Assembly: GCA_022578965.1 (NCBI GenBank)
Contig: MU400793.1
Span: 1-41,887, forward strand
Reading direction: 5' to 3'
Length of the DNA: 41,887 nucleotides
DNA from: Xylaria sp. FL1777
Taxonomy: Eukaryota > Ascomycota > Sordariomycetes > Xylariales > Xylariaceae
The notes below the pieces were generated by a model. That model was not told where the DNA came from. It ran no database searches and saw nothing but the letters and a program-made list of their open reading frames with translations. Position 1 is the first letter of the stretch. The number at the start of each line of letters is the position of its first letter. This document shows positions 11,001 to 24,170 of the stretch, piece by piece. The position numbers were made by a program, and so were the translations under genes.

Positions 11001-12207
11001 ATTTTTTAAAGCAAAATATCTTATTAAAAATAAAAAGTTTTAATTATTAAAAACCTTAAAAAATATAAAAAACAAAGCTTATAAAAAGAAATTTAAAATT
11101 TAAAAAAATGTAAGCTAAAAAGTTTAAAAACCTTTTAAATAAAAAAACAAATGTTATTTTTAGAAATTTTATAATAAAAGTTCTAAAGTACTTTAATGTT
11201 TTTATTTAAATAATTGCTTAAATAAAAGCTAAATTATATTTTAAAGCAACAAAAGTTCTTAAGCTAATGCTAAAAATAATACTATTGCTTTTAAATAACT
11301 TTAGCAAAAGTTTAAATTAATAAATTAAGCTAAATATATTATAGCTTATTTTAAAAAAAAAACAATAAATTAAAATATAAAGCTTAATTAAAAACTTTAT
11401 TATATGAAATTTTAACTTAAATAAACATAAAAAATGCTTTTTTTTATAAAAGCATAAACTTTTTAAAAAAAAAACACAAAATTTTAACAAATAGCAGCTA
11501 AAAAAGCATAAGCAAGCTTTTAGCTAGTATTATAGTTAGCTAATTAATTTAATAAACAAAGATTACTAAATAATACTTGCAAAACTAGCTTTTTGTTAAA
11601 TTATTTAATAGCGCAAATTAACAATAAAATAAATTATAATAGTTTTATTATATATATTTATATGCTTTAACTTAGCTTTATGATTGCTTTTTTAAAAAAG
11701 TATTACTATAAAATAATAAAAGTTCTTTATAATTAAAACTAATAAAATAATTAAGTAATATTGTTTTTTGCTTATATTGCTTTAAACTTTTAAACGTTAA
11801 AAAACAAATTAAAGTTTAACAAAATGCTTTTAAAAATTTTAAACTAATATAATACTATGTATTTATTATTTAGAAATAATTTAAAAAAATAAAAGTTATT
11901 AATTGTTATACTTTTGCTACTTTTTAAAAAAGTAATATTTTTAATTAAATTTTAGCTTAGTGCTAATTTTGCGTTAATAACGCTAAAAAAAATAAATAAA
12001 CATAAAAAGCTAATATAATTAGCATTAATAATTTTATAAAGCGTAAGCTAAAGCTTTAATCTCTTTAAACTAAAGATTTATAAAAAACATAACAATTATA
12101 TTAATAGTAATAGCTTAAACTTATTTAAAAAAACACTAAAATATAAATTTTATAATAAAAAAAACTTAGGTTTAACAAATTATTTTAACTAAAAACATAT
12201 AAGCTTT
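8049..12207. other. AT-rich decayed DNA with one short repeat, no gene seen
   Basis: The only recognised item in these 4.2 kb is the inverted 84-bp repeat at 8692-8774. All frames are closed by frequent TAA and TAG. Confidence 0.5.
8692..8774 (-). repeat. 84-bp repeat, copy 2 (inverted)
   Basis: Reverse complement of 3886-3969 in element A. The best conserved part reads TTAAGCTAATA...GCATTAT...TATATGTTTATATTAATTC. Confidence 0.65.
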
Positions 12208-13742
12208 TTAAATTTATGTTTTATAATAGCTTTACTAATAAAACTGCAAAATATTTTAGCTATTTTTTTAAGCGTTATAAAGCTAAAAAAATTTATATAA
12301 CTTTGCTTAAAGCTTACTATAAAAATAAAAAACAAAATTTATAAAAGTAATATTATTAGAATTATTAACTTTAAAGCATAATTTAGCATTATTATAAACT
12401 TTTTTATTAATCAAAACAGCTTTATTACTTAAAATATTAATATAACTTAAAAAAGATTTAATTAAACTAGCAATTTTATTAAATATATTAAATGCTTTAA
12501 AACTACTATTTAAATAAATAAAACATTATTACTTTTTTTGCTATATATAGTTAATAAAAAACAAATTACTTACTTTTTATTACTAGGAATAAACTTTATT
12601 ATAAAATCTTAAATAAGTTTATATTTTTAAAGCTTTTATATAATAGCTAGCATAATATTTAAAACAAGCTAAATTATTATACTAGTAATAAACTATATTA
12701 AAAGCTTAAACTTAAAAACTTAAAAACGTTAGCAACTAAAAAACTAATATATATTTGCTAAACTACTAGCTTAGCAAAAAAGCTATATAAAGCACAAAAG
12801 TTTTAAACCTTAAATGAAAAATCTAATAATTAGCAAAAAGCAATAAAAAGAAATTTAAAAATATGCAATTTAAAAAAATATACAAGTATAAACTTTTAAA
12901 AAGATTAAAACTTATATAATGTTATAACGTTAGTAGTTTTTTTAACTTTTTTTATACAAAAAAATATTAAATTTTTTAAGAACTTAAAAATATAAAATAA
13001 TAAAAAGGTTTGTGTTGCTTTTAATAATAATTAATTATTTAAAATACTTTTAGTTATAATAAAGAAAACATTAAAGCAGAAAAACGTTAAAAGATTAATA
13101 ATTATAAAAACTAAAAATCCTGCATATAAGTTAAGCAATAAAAATAACTTAATTATAGCTTTAATTTAAATACTATTAATTTTTTAAGCTTTAAAAACTA
13201 ACAAATTAATAAAAAATAAAACAATAATTTTAAATATAATATATAAAACAAAAAATAAAAAGATTTATTTTAAAAATAACGTGTTATTTAATAGTATTAT
13301 TTTATTTAAATCTTATAAGTAAAAAAAGCAAGCTTTAAAAAAAGCAAGCTATTACTTAGAAAATTTTGCGCTATTTTAACAAAATAGCATTTATTAAAAC
13401 ATATATTTACATTTTAGCACTACTTTTAAAAACACTTAATTAATTGTTAAGCAATTAGCTATTTTTTTAAAAAAGCTTTATATAACTAACTTTACTTAGC
13501 AAAAAGCAACATTATTAATTAAAATATAATATTACAAAAAAATAGCACTTTTTTAAAACTTTTTTAAAATAAAAAAAAATTATAATAAAATTTTTTTTTT
13601 TTATAAAATTAAAACAGTTCTTTATAAAGCATAGTAAGTTTATAGTATTTTAATTTTTAAACCTTTAAAAAACATTACTATAAAAGTTTTAAAAACTTAA
13701 CTTAAGCATAACGTTCTTAAAAAAGCTTATAGTTTATATAAA
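12208..13742 (+). repeat. R2 repeat, copy 1 (1.5 kb, uninterrupted)
   Basis: A direct repeat of 36737-39024 minus an inserted SINE. The copies align from AAATTTATGTTTTATA to AAAAAAGCTTATAGTTTATAT, with differences that are mostly transitions plus a few indels. A plus-strand reading with stops ignored gives long Tyr/Lys-rich stretches (for example TTTAAGCGTTATAAAGCTAAA, giving FKRYKAK), hinting at a former coding sequence, but I cannot assign a family. Neither terminal inverted repeats nor target duplications are obvious, so it may be part of a larger element. Confidence 0.75.
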
Positions 13743-15830
13743 TATTTACTAATAAAAAAGCAAGCTATAGTTTTAGCTACAAAATATATATATTTAAGTT
13801 TAAAAAACAAAAGCGCTAATGTTTATAAAAAAGTTCAGAAAGCATTTTTATATATTAAATTAATGCTTATTTTTAAAACTCTAGTTAGCTAAAGCAAAAC
13901 AGTGCTTTATTTTTAGCATTTAACTTAAAACTAGCTTTTATTTTTTTAATATAAAAGTGCATTTAGCTTTTATAACTAAATCTTATATCTTTTATTTTAT
14001 AAGTTATAATATAATAGCTTTTATTATATTATAAGTTTTTAATAATATTATAACTATAAAAGTAACTTTTATAAGCAATTTAAGTTTTAACTAATATTTA
14101 TTACTTACTTAAGTATTTACTATATATTAATAATACTTAAGTACTTTAATAATTTTTATTATTGCGTAATATTATACTAAATATTGTTTATTTATATATA
14201 TACATATATATTTGTTTGTTTTACCCTGTTTTAATAATTTTATTTATTATAATAATTATTTATTATATTAAAATTCTTTGTTTTTTAAACATTTAAGCTG
14301 CTTATTAATGCTTAAGTTATTAAACTATTTGCTATAATTAAAATATTTTAGCTATTTAAGTTTTTTGCGCTATATTAAACAAGATTTAAAAAATTCTAAT
14401 TGCTAAATCTATTAAATAAACAAAACTTATATGCTATAAATTATAAATATAATTAAAGCTAACTATTATATATATAAAATATAAGTATTTATAAAAGTTT
14501 TTTAAAATTATTTTATAAGTACAAAGCTTTAAGCTATAAATAAAGTTTTTAAAAGCTATAATATTTATATTAATTATATAGCGCTGCTTATTAAAAACGC
14601 TAATGCTTTTAAATTAGTTAATATATAGTAAACCTAAAATAACTTTTGCTAAAAAGCAATAAATATTATTACTGCTTTAAAATTGTATAAAGTAAGCTAA
14701 AAAAGTATTTTTAGTTGTTTATTTATTGCTGCTTATATTTAGCAATAAGCTTTATATACCTTTTTATAACACAATTTGCAATATATTTAAAGCATTAAAA
14801 TTAATAATTATATTTATTACATTATAATTATAGTAAAGAGTTTGCAATAAACTTAGTTAGCTAAGTTAATAATAGTTGTGCTATACTATAAATGAATTAA
14901 AAAATCAATAAAAAATGTAGTATTAATATTAGTACTTATACTTACGGTTTAAATAAAAAAAAGCAAAGCACTTTTATAATTTGTACGTTAATATTAGCTT
15001 TATTTTTATTAATTCATTTTATAGCTGCAAATTATATACTATAGCTACTTTAATTATATTATGCAAAACTTGTTTTTTTATATTTAAATTTCTAAAATAA
15101 TCCTGCTTAAAATTAATAAAAAAAATATAATACTTTTTGCTAATATATATGCAATATTTAAAGCATATTTATTAATATAAAAAATACTTAAATAAAAATT
15201 GTTAATATATTAGTATAAATAGCTAAAAAAAATAATCTAGCATTTTATAAACTAGTATACTATATATAATAGCGCTTATAGCAAATTAAAAAAGCAAATA
15301 AAATTTTAACTAAAGTACTAATTATTATAATAACCTAAAAAAAAACACATATAAAATAGCTAAATAAGTCTTAAATATAAAAAAGCTTAATTATTATAAC
15401 ATAGCTAAAAAATTAATTAATTTATAGTTAGCTATATTAATATAACAATAGTAAGCTTTAAATATAAAGCAGTAATAAACTAAGCTTTTTATTAAACTAA
15501 GAAAAGTTTACTATAATTACTAAGCAAAACTTAAGTATTTATTATAAAATAAACTATTAGTTATAAACTTTAAAAAGCTGCTTATTATAAAATATTAACT
15601 ATAGCTCTTTAAATAAAGCATAATATAATAAAGCACTAAAAGTAGCAGCATTAAATTTTAAACATAAAACTACAAAAGCAAAAAAGTAATATACTTAATT
15701 AAAAAATAAAGCAATTATAAAATTTATTATGCATTAAATATTATAACTTTATTATAATGCTAAATTACTGAATATATAATAAATTTCCTTTTTAAAAACC
15801 TTATAATTACTTTTTTTTTTAGCTTATTTA
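13743..15830. other. AT-rich decayed DNA, no gene seen
   Basis: There is no recognisable open frame, terminal repeat or RNA. A slightly less mutated patch at about 14900-15010 contains ATTAATATTAGTACTTATACTTACGG, faintly like the array motif but isolated. Confidence 0.4.
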
Positions 15831-16135
15831 CTAAAATAAAGCAGTATAATTACGCTAGATTTATTATAACACTTTAATTATAAGAAAATAAGTTATAACT
15901 TATGTATTTAAGCAATTAAGCTATATATAAATTAAAAAATAAAACAATTAATAAAAAAGCTATTTAATAATATAAATAAAGCAACTATAGCTAATTTTTA
16001 TTATGTTGTTTATAATGTTTAAGTTTATACTTTTAAATTTAACGCAATATTTATACTTTTATTTTTATTATATAACTTAGCTTAAACTTATTTTAATTAG
16101 CTAATTAGCTTGTTTAGCTACTTTATTTTACTTTA
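15831..16135 (-). repeat. R1 repeat, copy 2 (inverted)
   Basis: The reverse complement of this stretch aligns with 3577-3872 and with the two gypsy-flanking halves. It is uninterrupted at the gypsy target point (GCGCAATATTTA corresponds to TAAATATTGCGC). Its edges read CTAAAATAAAGCAG and GCTACTTTATTTTACT, a weak inverted terminal match. Confidence 0.75.
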
Positions 16136-18137
16136 ATTTTTTTTTATTAAAATATAGCTGCTTTTAGTTTATTTTAATACTTATAATTATAAAGTTCTTT
16201 TTATTATTAATGTTTTTTAAACAGGGTTAATATTATTTTCTTTTGTTTATTTAGTTTTATAAGTTCGTTTTTATTTTTTTTACTACGTTTAAAGATAGCT
16301 TAAGTTTTAGCGTTTATAAAAGCATTTTAGCTTTATTAAAACTAGTTTTAGCTTTTTTATGTATTTAAATATATAAATAAAAGCTTTTAAAAATACTTAA
16401 CGTTTTTTTTTAAAAAAGTGCTTATAAAAAGTTTATACTTTTTTTTTTTTAAACTATTAAGCTTAGCTAAGTTTTATACTTAGCTTACTATACTTAAAAA
16501 AAAAAATATTTGCAAGTATATTTATAGCAAAATAATTTTGTACTTTTAAAACGTTTTTATATTGCTTATAATAGAACTTTTTTAGTATAAGCATTAGTTC
16601 TTTTTGCTAGAACTTCTTTTTGTGCTTTAAAGTAAAAAGTATTAAAAAAACAAAACAATTAATATTTAGCCTTTTTTTTAGCGTTTTGCTTTTGTTTTTT
16701 ATATTTTTAGTGCTTAATAAAATAAAAGCTATTTTTTTAGATTTAAAAAAAGTTATATTTAGTGCTTATAAAAGTTTATAAAGCTTAATGCTTATTAAAA
16801 ACAATAAGCATAAATCTTTTAATAATTTAAACCTAAAGTGCTTTTTAAAGCTTTTTTTTATAAAAATAATAAGCTATATATAACTTTTTTAATTATTAAT
16901 GCTTTTTTTTAAAAACTAGTTTGTTAAGTTATAAAATACGCAATATAAGTATAAAAGCTTAAAAAATCTGCACATATAAATATTATGCTAAAAAAAGCAA
17001 AAAAGTATAAAATAGTTTAAAATAACCTTTATATTAAAGTGCTTTATTGCTTAATACTTTTGTAATTTTTAAAAAACTTATTTGTTGTTTTTATTAATAA
17101 CATGCTTAAAGTTTAAAATATATACTACTTTTAAAACAATATTAACAAAAATAATAATTTAATAATTATTTAAGTAATATTTTATTATAAGATATTTTAT
17201 TTAAAGAGTTTTAGCAATTATTGTAGCTTACTTTGTATTTTATTAATTTATAAGAAAGTTTTTTATAAACTAGCTATACTTAAGCTTAATACTTATTTTT
17301 AAAGTTTTGCTTCTTTTATTTATATATAGCTAAAGTAACACATTTAGTAAAGCTTTTAATTTACGTTTATTTAGCTATTTTTTAGCGTTTAGCTTTATAA
17401 AAACGTTTATAATATAAATAGCTTTAAACTTTTATAATATTATATTTACTTTATAAAAGTTCTTATAGTAGCTAAAAACAATAAAACTTTTTTAGTAATT
17501 TAAATACTTTTGTTTATATTAATAACTTTCTTTAGCAGCTATTTATTGCTTTAAAAAAAAAGTTTTTAGCTATTATTATTTATTATTTCTATATATTATT
17601 TCTAAAACTTTATTTAGCAAAAAACAATAAACTAGTTTTTGTTTATTATAAAACTTAAGCTTATTAAAATGTTTAAAGTTATTATTCTTTTAATAATTAT
17701 TTAAAGCTTTTTTTAGTAGTAGCTTTTTTAAGAATTTTATAAACATTAACTGTAAAATGTTTAGCTTTTATATTATAAGTTTTTATTTGTTATATAGTTT
17801 TAGCTTTATTGCTAAAACTATTAAAAATCTTATAAATATAACGTTAAACTTATTAAAGCGTAAGTTATTATTATTGCAGTAATCTTTAATTATAAATAAA
17901 AACTATATTAATATTGCAAAACTTTTTATAACTATAAACTTAAATATTTAGTTTATAGTTTATAAAAATCTTTCTAGAAATTCTTTTATTAGTTTAAGCA
18001 TATAAAATAACGTTTTATTTACGTTTACTAAGCGATTTTATGTAATAAAATATACTAAATAAACTTTTTTTTAGAAAATAATTGTTTTTTTATTATATAC
18101 TAAATTAAAAAAGTAAATATTTTTCTTTAAAATTACA
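16136..18137. other. AT-rich decayed DNA, possible minus-strand coding remnant
   Basis: On the minus strand the interval from about 17900 to 16220 reads, with stops ignored, as Lys/Gln-rich peptide with runs such as NKAKTI and KKAKTSFNKAK. It resembles the basic tails of many transposases but carries no diagnostic motif, so I leave it unassigned. Confidence 0.3.
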
Positions 18138-18139
18138 TA

Positions 18140-18633
18140 ACGCATCCCTTAATTGACTTGGCCACCCCATTGAATGGGCCACCCAGGCTTAGCGTACCGG
18201 CTCACCCACTAAGCATACAGGGGTACTTAAAGGCAATTACAGCTACTTTGGAATAACTTCACCAATACTAATCGTACAACAATATAATTGGTATTTTTGG
18301 AATCCTTATTGAAAAACGCATCTAGTAGTATTTTCTATAATTTTGTAGCTATTTTTGCTGCAGCGGTATAACAAACCACGCTAAATTTTAGCGTGGTTTT
18401 TCATGCAGCCCTTAATAAAATAGCCACAAAATTATAGAAAATACCATTAGATTTGTCTTTAAGTTAGAATTCCAAAAATACCAATTGCATTGCTGTACGA
18501 CTAATATTAGTGAAGTTATTTCAAAATCACTATAATTGCCTTTAAGTACCCCGCTATAGAAATTTGGTGTGGGTGGTATGCCAAGGCTAAGTGGCCCATT
18601 CAATAAGGTGGCTAAGTTAAGTGGGAAATGCGT
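18140..18633. mobile_element. Fold-back MITE, 494 bp, flanked by TA
   Basis: The whole element is one imperfect inverted repeat. Arms of about 230 bp (18140-18370 and 18400-18633) pair from ACGCAT at the tips to a perfect 13-bp stem at the centre (18373-18385 with 18387-18399). TA flanks both tips (18138-18139 and 18634-18635), which fits Tc1/mariner-type integration. It is far richer in G and C than its surroundings, so it is younger or escaped mutation because of its short length. The 63-codon minus-strand open stretch at 18412-18603 is merely part of one arm and not a gene. Confidence 0.85.
18373..18399. repeat. Central perfect hairpin of the fold-back MITE
   Basis: AAACCACGCTAAA and its exact inverse TTTAGCGTGGTTT are separated by a single base, at the axis of the fold-back element. 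Confidence 0.9.
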
Positions 18634-18635
18634 TA

Positions 18636-19775
18636 TATTATAAACTACTAATATTTTAACGTTTTTTTATTACGATATTTTTTATATATTATAAATATTA
18701 ATTTTTTTTGTATTTATTAAACTAAGTTTAAAGAAAAGTTTTAGTAAGCTTTACTATTTTTAAAAAACAAGTAATTAAAGCAGTTTTTTAGTATTATTTT
18801 TTTGCTTTTTTTCAGGTTTTTAAAAAACAAGCATTTTATAAAAGTTATTTCTTTTTTAGTAAAAAAAAACTTTAAAACAGATTTTAAAAAAACGTTAACT
18901 AAAAAAAGCAATATATTTTTTAACTAAACATTTTTTGTATTTAGTTTATTAATTTATAAAAAAAGCATGCAAACTAAATACTTTTTATACTTTAAGCTAT
19001 TAATAAATACTAGCTTTTTTTTAAAGTTATTTCTAAAAAGCCTTTAGTTTTTAAAAAAAAGCTTTTTATAGCTAGTTATAAGGTTTATATATATATACTT
19101 ATTTTTTTTCCCTTTTTTTTTTATTTTTTGTTTTGCTATTTATTATGCTTAAAGCTTATACTCTTTAGTATAAAGTAATAGTTTACTAATGCTTTTAAAA
19201 AAAATAATGCTATTTTTAGCTAATTTATAGTACTAATAACTTCTTTAAAAATAAAGAATATAATAATTAAAAGCATATATATATAATAAAAGCAATCTTT
19301 ATTAATATTTAAGCGTATATATATATTTATTATGTTTTATAATTAAGTAAAAAGTATAAGCAAATTAAAAAACCTAATATAAATTAAAAGTATAAAAGCA
19401 AATAGTGCTATATAAAAAATATAAAATGTAAATATTAAAATTAATATTATTTGCTATATATAGTTTAATATTTTTAATTGCTAATTTAAATTATTACTTT
19501 TTAATAATTATAAGATCTTTTAAATATAAATGCTAAAAGCATTTATATAAAATGTAAAAAGTTAAAATTTATTAAGTAAATAAAATAATAAAATTAAGTG
19601 TAAATAAAAAGTTTAATAAAGCAAATATAATAAAAAAAAAGCTAAAATATATAGCTTTAAACTAGTATACCTTTTTTTTATAAACTTATTATACTATTTT
19701 TAATTTATTAATTAATTATTTTATTACTAAAATAAACTATTAATTGCTAAATGCTTTTATAATAATTACTTTTTA
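18636..19775. other. AT-rich decayed DNA, no gene seen
   Basis: Short T and A runs and TA repeats only. No feature was recognised. Confidence 0.5.
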
Positions 19776-19789
19776 TATGTTTATGTTAA
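19776..19789. repeat. Target-site duplication, left copy (S1 SINE copy 1)
   Basis: TATGTTTATGTTAA corresponds to TATGTTTACATTAA at 20520-20533, with two transitions. Confidence 0.85.
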
Positions 19790-19796
19790 GGCTTAG

Positions 19797-19807
19797 TGGC
19801 GCAATGG
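19797..19807 (+). promoter_or_regulatory. Pol III A box of S1 copy 1
   Basis: TGGCGCAATGG is an exact match to TRGCNNARYGG, identical to the A box of the S2 SINE. Confidence 0.8.
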
Positions 19808-19838
19808 CATATGCTTAGCTACTTTTTTTGAAGTTGTA

Positions 19839-19849
19839 GGTTTAAGTTT
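19839..19849 (+). promoter_or_regulatory. Pol III B box of S1 copy 1 (mutated)
   Basis: GGTTTAAGTTT is a B box with C-to-T changes. The copy at 37901-38640 retains a TTCAAG core at the same place. Confidence 0.65.
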
Positions 19850-20519
19850 TGCTTAGTTCGTAGTTGCTTTGCTTTAAAGCAAAAGTTAGTTTATTTTTAG
19901 CTTGGTTTAAACTGCATGCCTGCTGCACTAAAAGCATAAAAATTGGAAGTTAAATAGCTAAGCTAAAAGTTTAGGGACTTTGCTTTTCTGCTAGTGCAGC
20001 AATATAAATAACTAACTTAGTATACTAGCTATTATAAAAACGGGCAGCTTTAGCTTTTGCTGCTAATGCTATATAAGCACTAGTTCCTTTATATAGCAAA
20101 CAGCCTATATTTTTAGCGTAATTAAAACTTAAAGCTTATTGCTTAGCACTAAGCAATTTATAAAAAATATAGCGCTATATAATGCTTAAAATTTACTTAA
20201 TACTATATTATTTATAGCTTATAGAACTTAAGGCTAGCAAAAAGGCGCTTTTACTACTAATTAACAAAAAACTTCTTTGTTAGCGCGCCGATTTTTATAT
20301 TTTTATATTACAAAGTAAAAGCGCTACTAACTTAGCATACAAGATTTAAAGCGAAATATTATATAAAAAAAGCAGCAAATTAATAAAATCTGTAGCAAAA
20401 CTATTGCATACTTTATATATACAGGTAGTTTTTGCCCCGAAAAAGGTTTTTATTTATATAAAGTTTTACTAAATAGCTACTAGTATAGCTAATAGGCCGT
20501 TTATTTAAGTAATATAAAT

Positions 20520-20533
20520 TATGTTTACATTAA
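20520..20533. repeat. Target-site duplication, right copy (S1 copy 1)
   Basis: TATGTTTACATTAA, the partner of 19776-19789. Confidence 0.85.
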
Positions 20534-23500
20534 TATTAATTAAAAAATAAACAAATAAAGTAATTTTAGTTAATTAAATAGTTACTTTTTAATCTTTTTT
20601 TAATATATTTATAATTTACTTTTTTTAAATAACTATTATAACTAATAGCAAAATAAATAATTTAAGCTTTGCTAAATATAAAAAAAAAGCTTGTTTTTTT
20701 TTTTAATTTTTTTTTTTTTATATAGTTTTAAAGCTTTAATTTTTTTTGCAATTTTCTACTTTAGCGCTTAAATCTTTAGATTACTTAGTTTATGCTTTTA
20801 TTATAGATTTTTTAGCTTTAAATAGCATAATTAATCCTTGCTTAACTAAGCACGCAAAAAAAAATTCTTACGTTATTAATAAAGTTTTAAACAATTAAAA
20901 AGCATTATAGCAATTTATTAACATTTAAAAAATTAATACTGCTTAATTAACACATAGTTATATTTATAATATTTAAAAAGTTAAGTTTACTAATAAATAG
21001 CAAAATATATATGCTTTTTTTTTTTTTTAAATCTTGTTTTTTTTATTTAGCTAACTTTTCTTTTTTTTATATAATTAAATATTAAGCTATTTAAAAATCA
21101 AAATTTTTAGTAGTAATATTAGCAGTAAATATATTTAATAAAAAATTAATTATAATTTTTTTTTTAAATGTTATGCAAATTAATATATTTAAGCTAGCTT
21201 TACTTAAATAAAAAAGCAGTAATATTTAAAAGTTTGCTTATTATATATAAAAGCTACTAAAAGCAGTTTTTAAAGTAAATATATATATTAAATCTTTTAT
21301 AATTTTTGTTAGCTTATAGCTATATTTATATAGTTATTTAAAATTTAAAATGTTATACTTTATAAGCATTATAAACAAATATTAATAATAGCTAAAAGCA
21401 AAAAGTATATAAAACTTTACTTTTTTTTTTTTTGCTGCACTATTTTAAAATAAAAGTTTAATATATATATTAATTACGCGTTTATTATTTAGTTATATAA
21501 CTGTTTATTTTATAAGTCTTAAAGTAATATAGCTAAATATTTTAAAGCTAGTATAATAACTATAGTAATTAAAAAAGATTTTATGCTTAAAAACTCTAAA
21601 AAACAAATAACTTTGTTTAAAATTTTTTTTATTTATTTAACTAAAAAAAAAACTAAATTAAAACATAAATTAACTTATTTTTTTAAGCTAATTTTATTGC
21701 TTAGCTTATTATATATTATATTAATAAACAATAATTTAATATTGCTTAAAAAATTAATATAACGCTTTAATGTTTTAAAAAATAATTAAAGAAATAAATT
21801 AAATAAATTATATAAAGTAAAATAAAATAAAAAAATTAAACGATCTGCTTATATAACAATACTTTTTTTAATATAATTTGCAATTATTCTTTTTTATTGC
21901 ATAGTTTGCAAACTTTTTTCTAAGCGTAATAAATAAAAAAAAAACAATCATTATATAAAAAGTTAAGTTTTAACACTTATAAAAGCAAATATATAAAACC
22001 TTTATAACAAAAAGCTTAAAATATACAAAATAAAAATCATTAATACTAAATTATTAAATCTTTTTTTTGTTTTTTTTTTAGTTTTTATTTTTTTAGCTTT
22101 ATATAAATAAATACTTTTGCTTAGTTTTTTGTAGTAAAATCTTGCTTTAGTTAAGTTTACCTTAAATTTTGCTTAAACGTTTATTGTTTTACTAAATGTT
22201 TATTATTGCTTAATAATAGCTTTAAATTATTACTAATAGTTTAAGCATATAAAATATAAACTAATAATTTTATAAAGTGCAATAATAGTGTTTTGTGCTT
22301 TTTAGTAGTTTTAAAATTTCTATTAAGTATTAAATAGTTTAAACTAAAAGCAAAAAGCGCTATTTAGTTTTAAACAAATGTAACTAAGCAATTAAAAGTA
22401 AAAAAACTTATATATAAGTATTAGTACAGCAAAATAAACTTAAGTAATTAAAACTAATAAACAGTTTTTACTTTTGTTTTTTTTGTTTTTATATATTTTT
22501 AAAAAAAAGCAATAATAATTTATATTAAAACTAAGCTACTAAGCTATTTAAAAAACATTAACATAAAATAAAAACTTATATTTTTAGTGTAATAATAAAA
22601 AAAGTGCTAACAAATAAGTTGCTATAAAACTAATAAATATAAAACTAATAAAAAAAAAGCTATAAAAAATACGCTTAGTTTTAAGCAAAATAAAATAGTT
22701 TTATGCATTATAACTTAATTATATAAACTTATATAATTAGTAAAAATAAAAAACAAAACAATTAATAAAAAAATAAAAAATAAAGAAAAAAAAATTTATT
22801 GCTTTAGCTTTTATTAGTTGTTATTTTTTAAAGCGCCTTATAATATAGTAGCTAAAAAAAATAAAATAAACTATTATATTTTTTAGCGCTTAAAATGTTT
22901 AAAACGCTAAAAGTTATACTATAGCCTTTTAAATTTAAAAGGCTTATATAACTTATTACATTTTTTTTGCTTTTTGTAGCTTAATTATTATAGCTTTAAT
23001 TATTAAAAGCTTTATTGTTTTAGTTAGCTTTTTAATAAATAGCTATTATATTAATAGTTTATATATTAAAATTAAGATTTTTTAGCTTTTAATACTTTTA
23101 GTTATTTTATATAAATTATTTTAACTTTTCGGCAAAAAACAACCTTTTTACTTCTTTTTTTAATAATTTTGCTAGTTAGTATTATTTATAATTAACTTTT
23201 TTTTTAATTTAATAAAAGCTAATTTATTAATATAGCAGTTTTTTATTATTAAATTTGTTTATTAAAAGCATAGTATTATAAAGAAAAACAAACAAGCTTT
23301 TTTTAAATAATTGCTTAATTTTATAAACGTTTTTTTAAAATTTAGTTTTTATAGCTAATTTTTTTTTTTTAGTTATAATTGCTTTAACCTTTATAACATT
23401 TTAGTTATAACATTTTAGCTGCTTAACTTTAGCTTTAATAAAATCCTTATAAAAAGCAATATTTTGCTATTTAATTACTTTTTACGTTAGTATTACATTT

Positions 23501-23582
23501 TTTACTAATAAAATTAGCATTCTTTTATATATTAGCTTATATAAGCTATAGCTATAATAATATACAAAAATATAATTTGCTT
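20534..23582. other. AT-rich decayed DNA with one long palindrome, no gene seen
   Basis: These 3 kb are TA-rich with long T runs (for example near 20690-20720 and 21420-21432). Apart from the palindrome at 22923-22944, nothing was recognised. Confidence 0.5.
22923..22944. repeat. 22-bp perfect palindrome
   Basis: The half-site AGCCTTTTAAA is followed immediately by its inverse TTTAAAAGGCT. It has no loop and no gene next to it; function unknown. Confidence 0.8.
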
Positions 23583-24170
23583 ATATTATTAAGTTTAAAT
23601 ACTTTAGCTAATTCTTTTTAGTTTTATTTATTATTTATATAAAGCTCTTTTTTATTAGTTTGTAGCATTTTTTAATAAAGCTTTAAGCTTAAGAATAATA
23701 AGCAAAACTATAGTTTATTTTGTATTTTAAAGTATTTACTGCGCTTTTTATTTTTTTCTTAAACTTAGAGCTATTATTGTACTTAATTCTAATAAGAACT
23801 CCATATTAAAACATAATCTTTCCTTTAATAAACTTAAGTATTACTAAAAAGTTCATGTGTTTTAAAAGTTTAGCTTTTAAATAAGTTATTATTTTATTTT
23901 TTGCTTTTATAATACCTTTAAATTTGTTCCTTAATAGCATAGTTTATATATTTATAACTTATAAAACCAAAAAGTCTAAAAAATAGTTAAAACAATATTT
24001 TTTAGTTCTTTTATTATTTATGGATTTTTAGCAATTAAAACAACTAGCAATTATAACATAAACGTTTTAATAAAAGCTTTTTTAGTAATATCTTTAAGTT
24101 ATTTATTAAGTTATAAAGATTTGGTTTTTATATATTATTTCTTAAAAAGAATAAAAAACTATAGATTTTT
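23583..24170 (-). repeat. R4 repeat, minus copy (possible coding remnant)
   Basis: The reverse complement aligns with 40570-41160 over about 590 bp. Read on the minus strand, both copies encode a similar peptide around NKFKGIIKAK...IITYLKAKLLK, and this copy is broken by stops. The frame upstream reads, with stops ignored, VIIASCFNC. A family cannot be named. The minus-strand open stretch just upstream (24191-24442, 83 codons, Lys-rich) may belong to the same decayed gene. Confidence 0.7.

Larger units (their letters stand above)
19790..20519 (+). mobile_element. tRNA-derived SINE, family S1, full-length copy 1
   Basis: A 730-bp retroposon beginning GGCTTAGTGGCGCAATGG, with Pol III A and B boxes inside the first 60 bp and a 14-bp target duplication around it. 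It has no poly(A); the 3' end reads TAAGTAATATAAATT. The body aligns with 25276-25770 and, reversed, with 37901-38640. Three independently flanked copies define the family. At 730 bp it is longer than most SINEs, and the ~500-bp 3' part may derive from its partner LINE. No protein is encoded. Confidence 0.88.

Noticed and set aside
16220..17900. pogo/Fot1-type transposase on the minus strand
   Set aside because: Lys-rich coil-like peptide segments are suggestive, but no DDE motif or HTH could be placed.
18412..18603. 63-codon open stretch as a gene
   Set aside because: It lies wholly within one arm of the fold-back MITE and has no recognised domain.
19790..19860. Functional tRNA gene on the plus strand
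   Set aside because: The A and B boxes are present, but acceptor and anticodon stems do not pair well, and the sequence is the head of a repeated element with target duplications.
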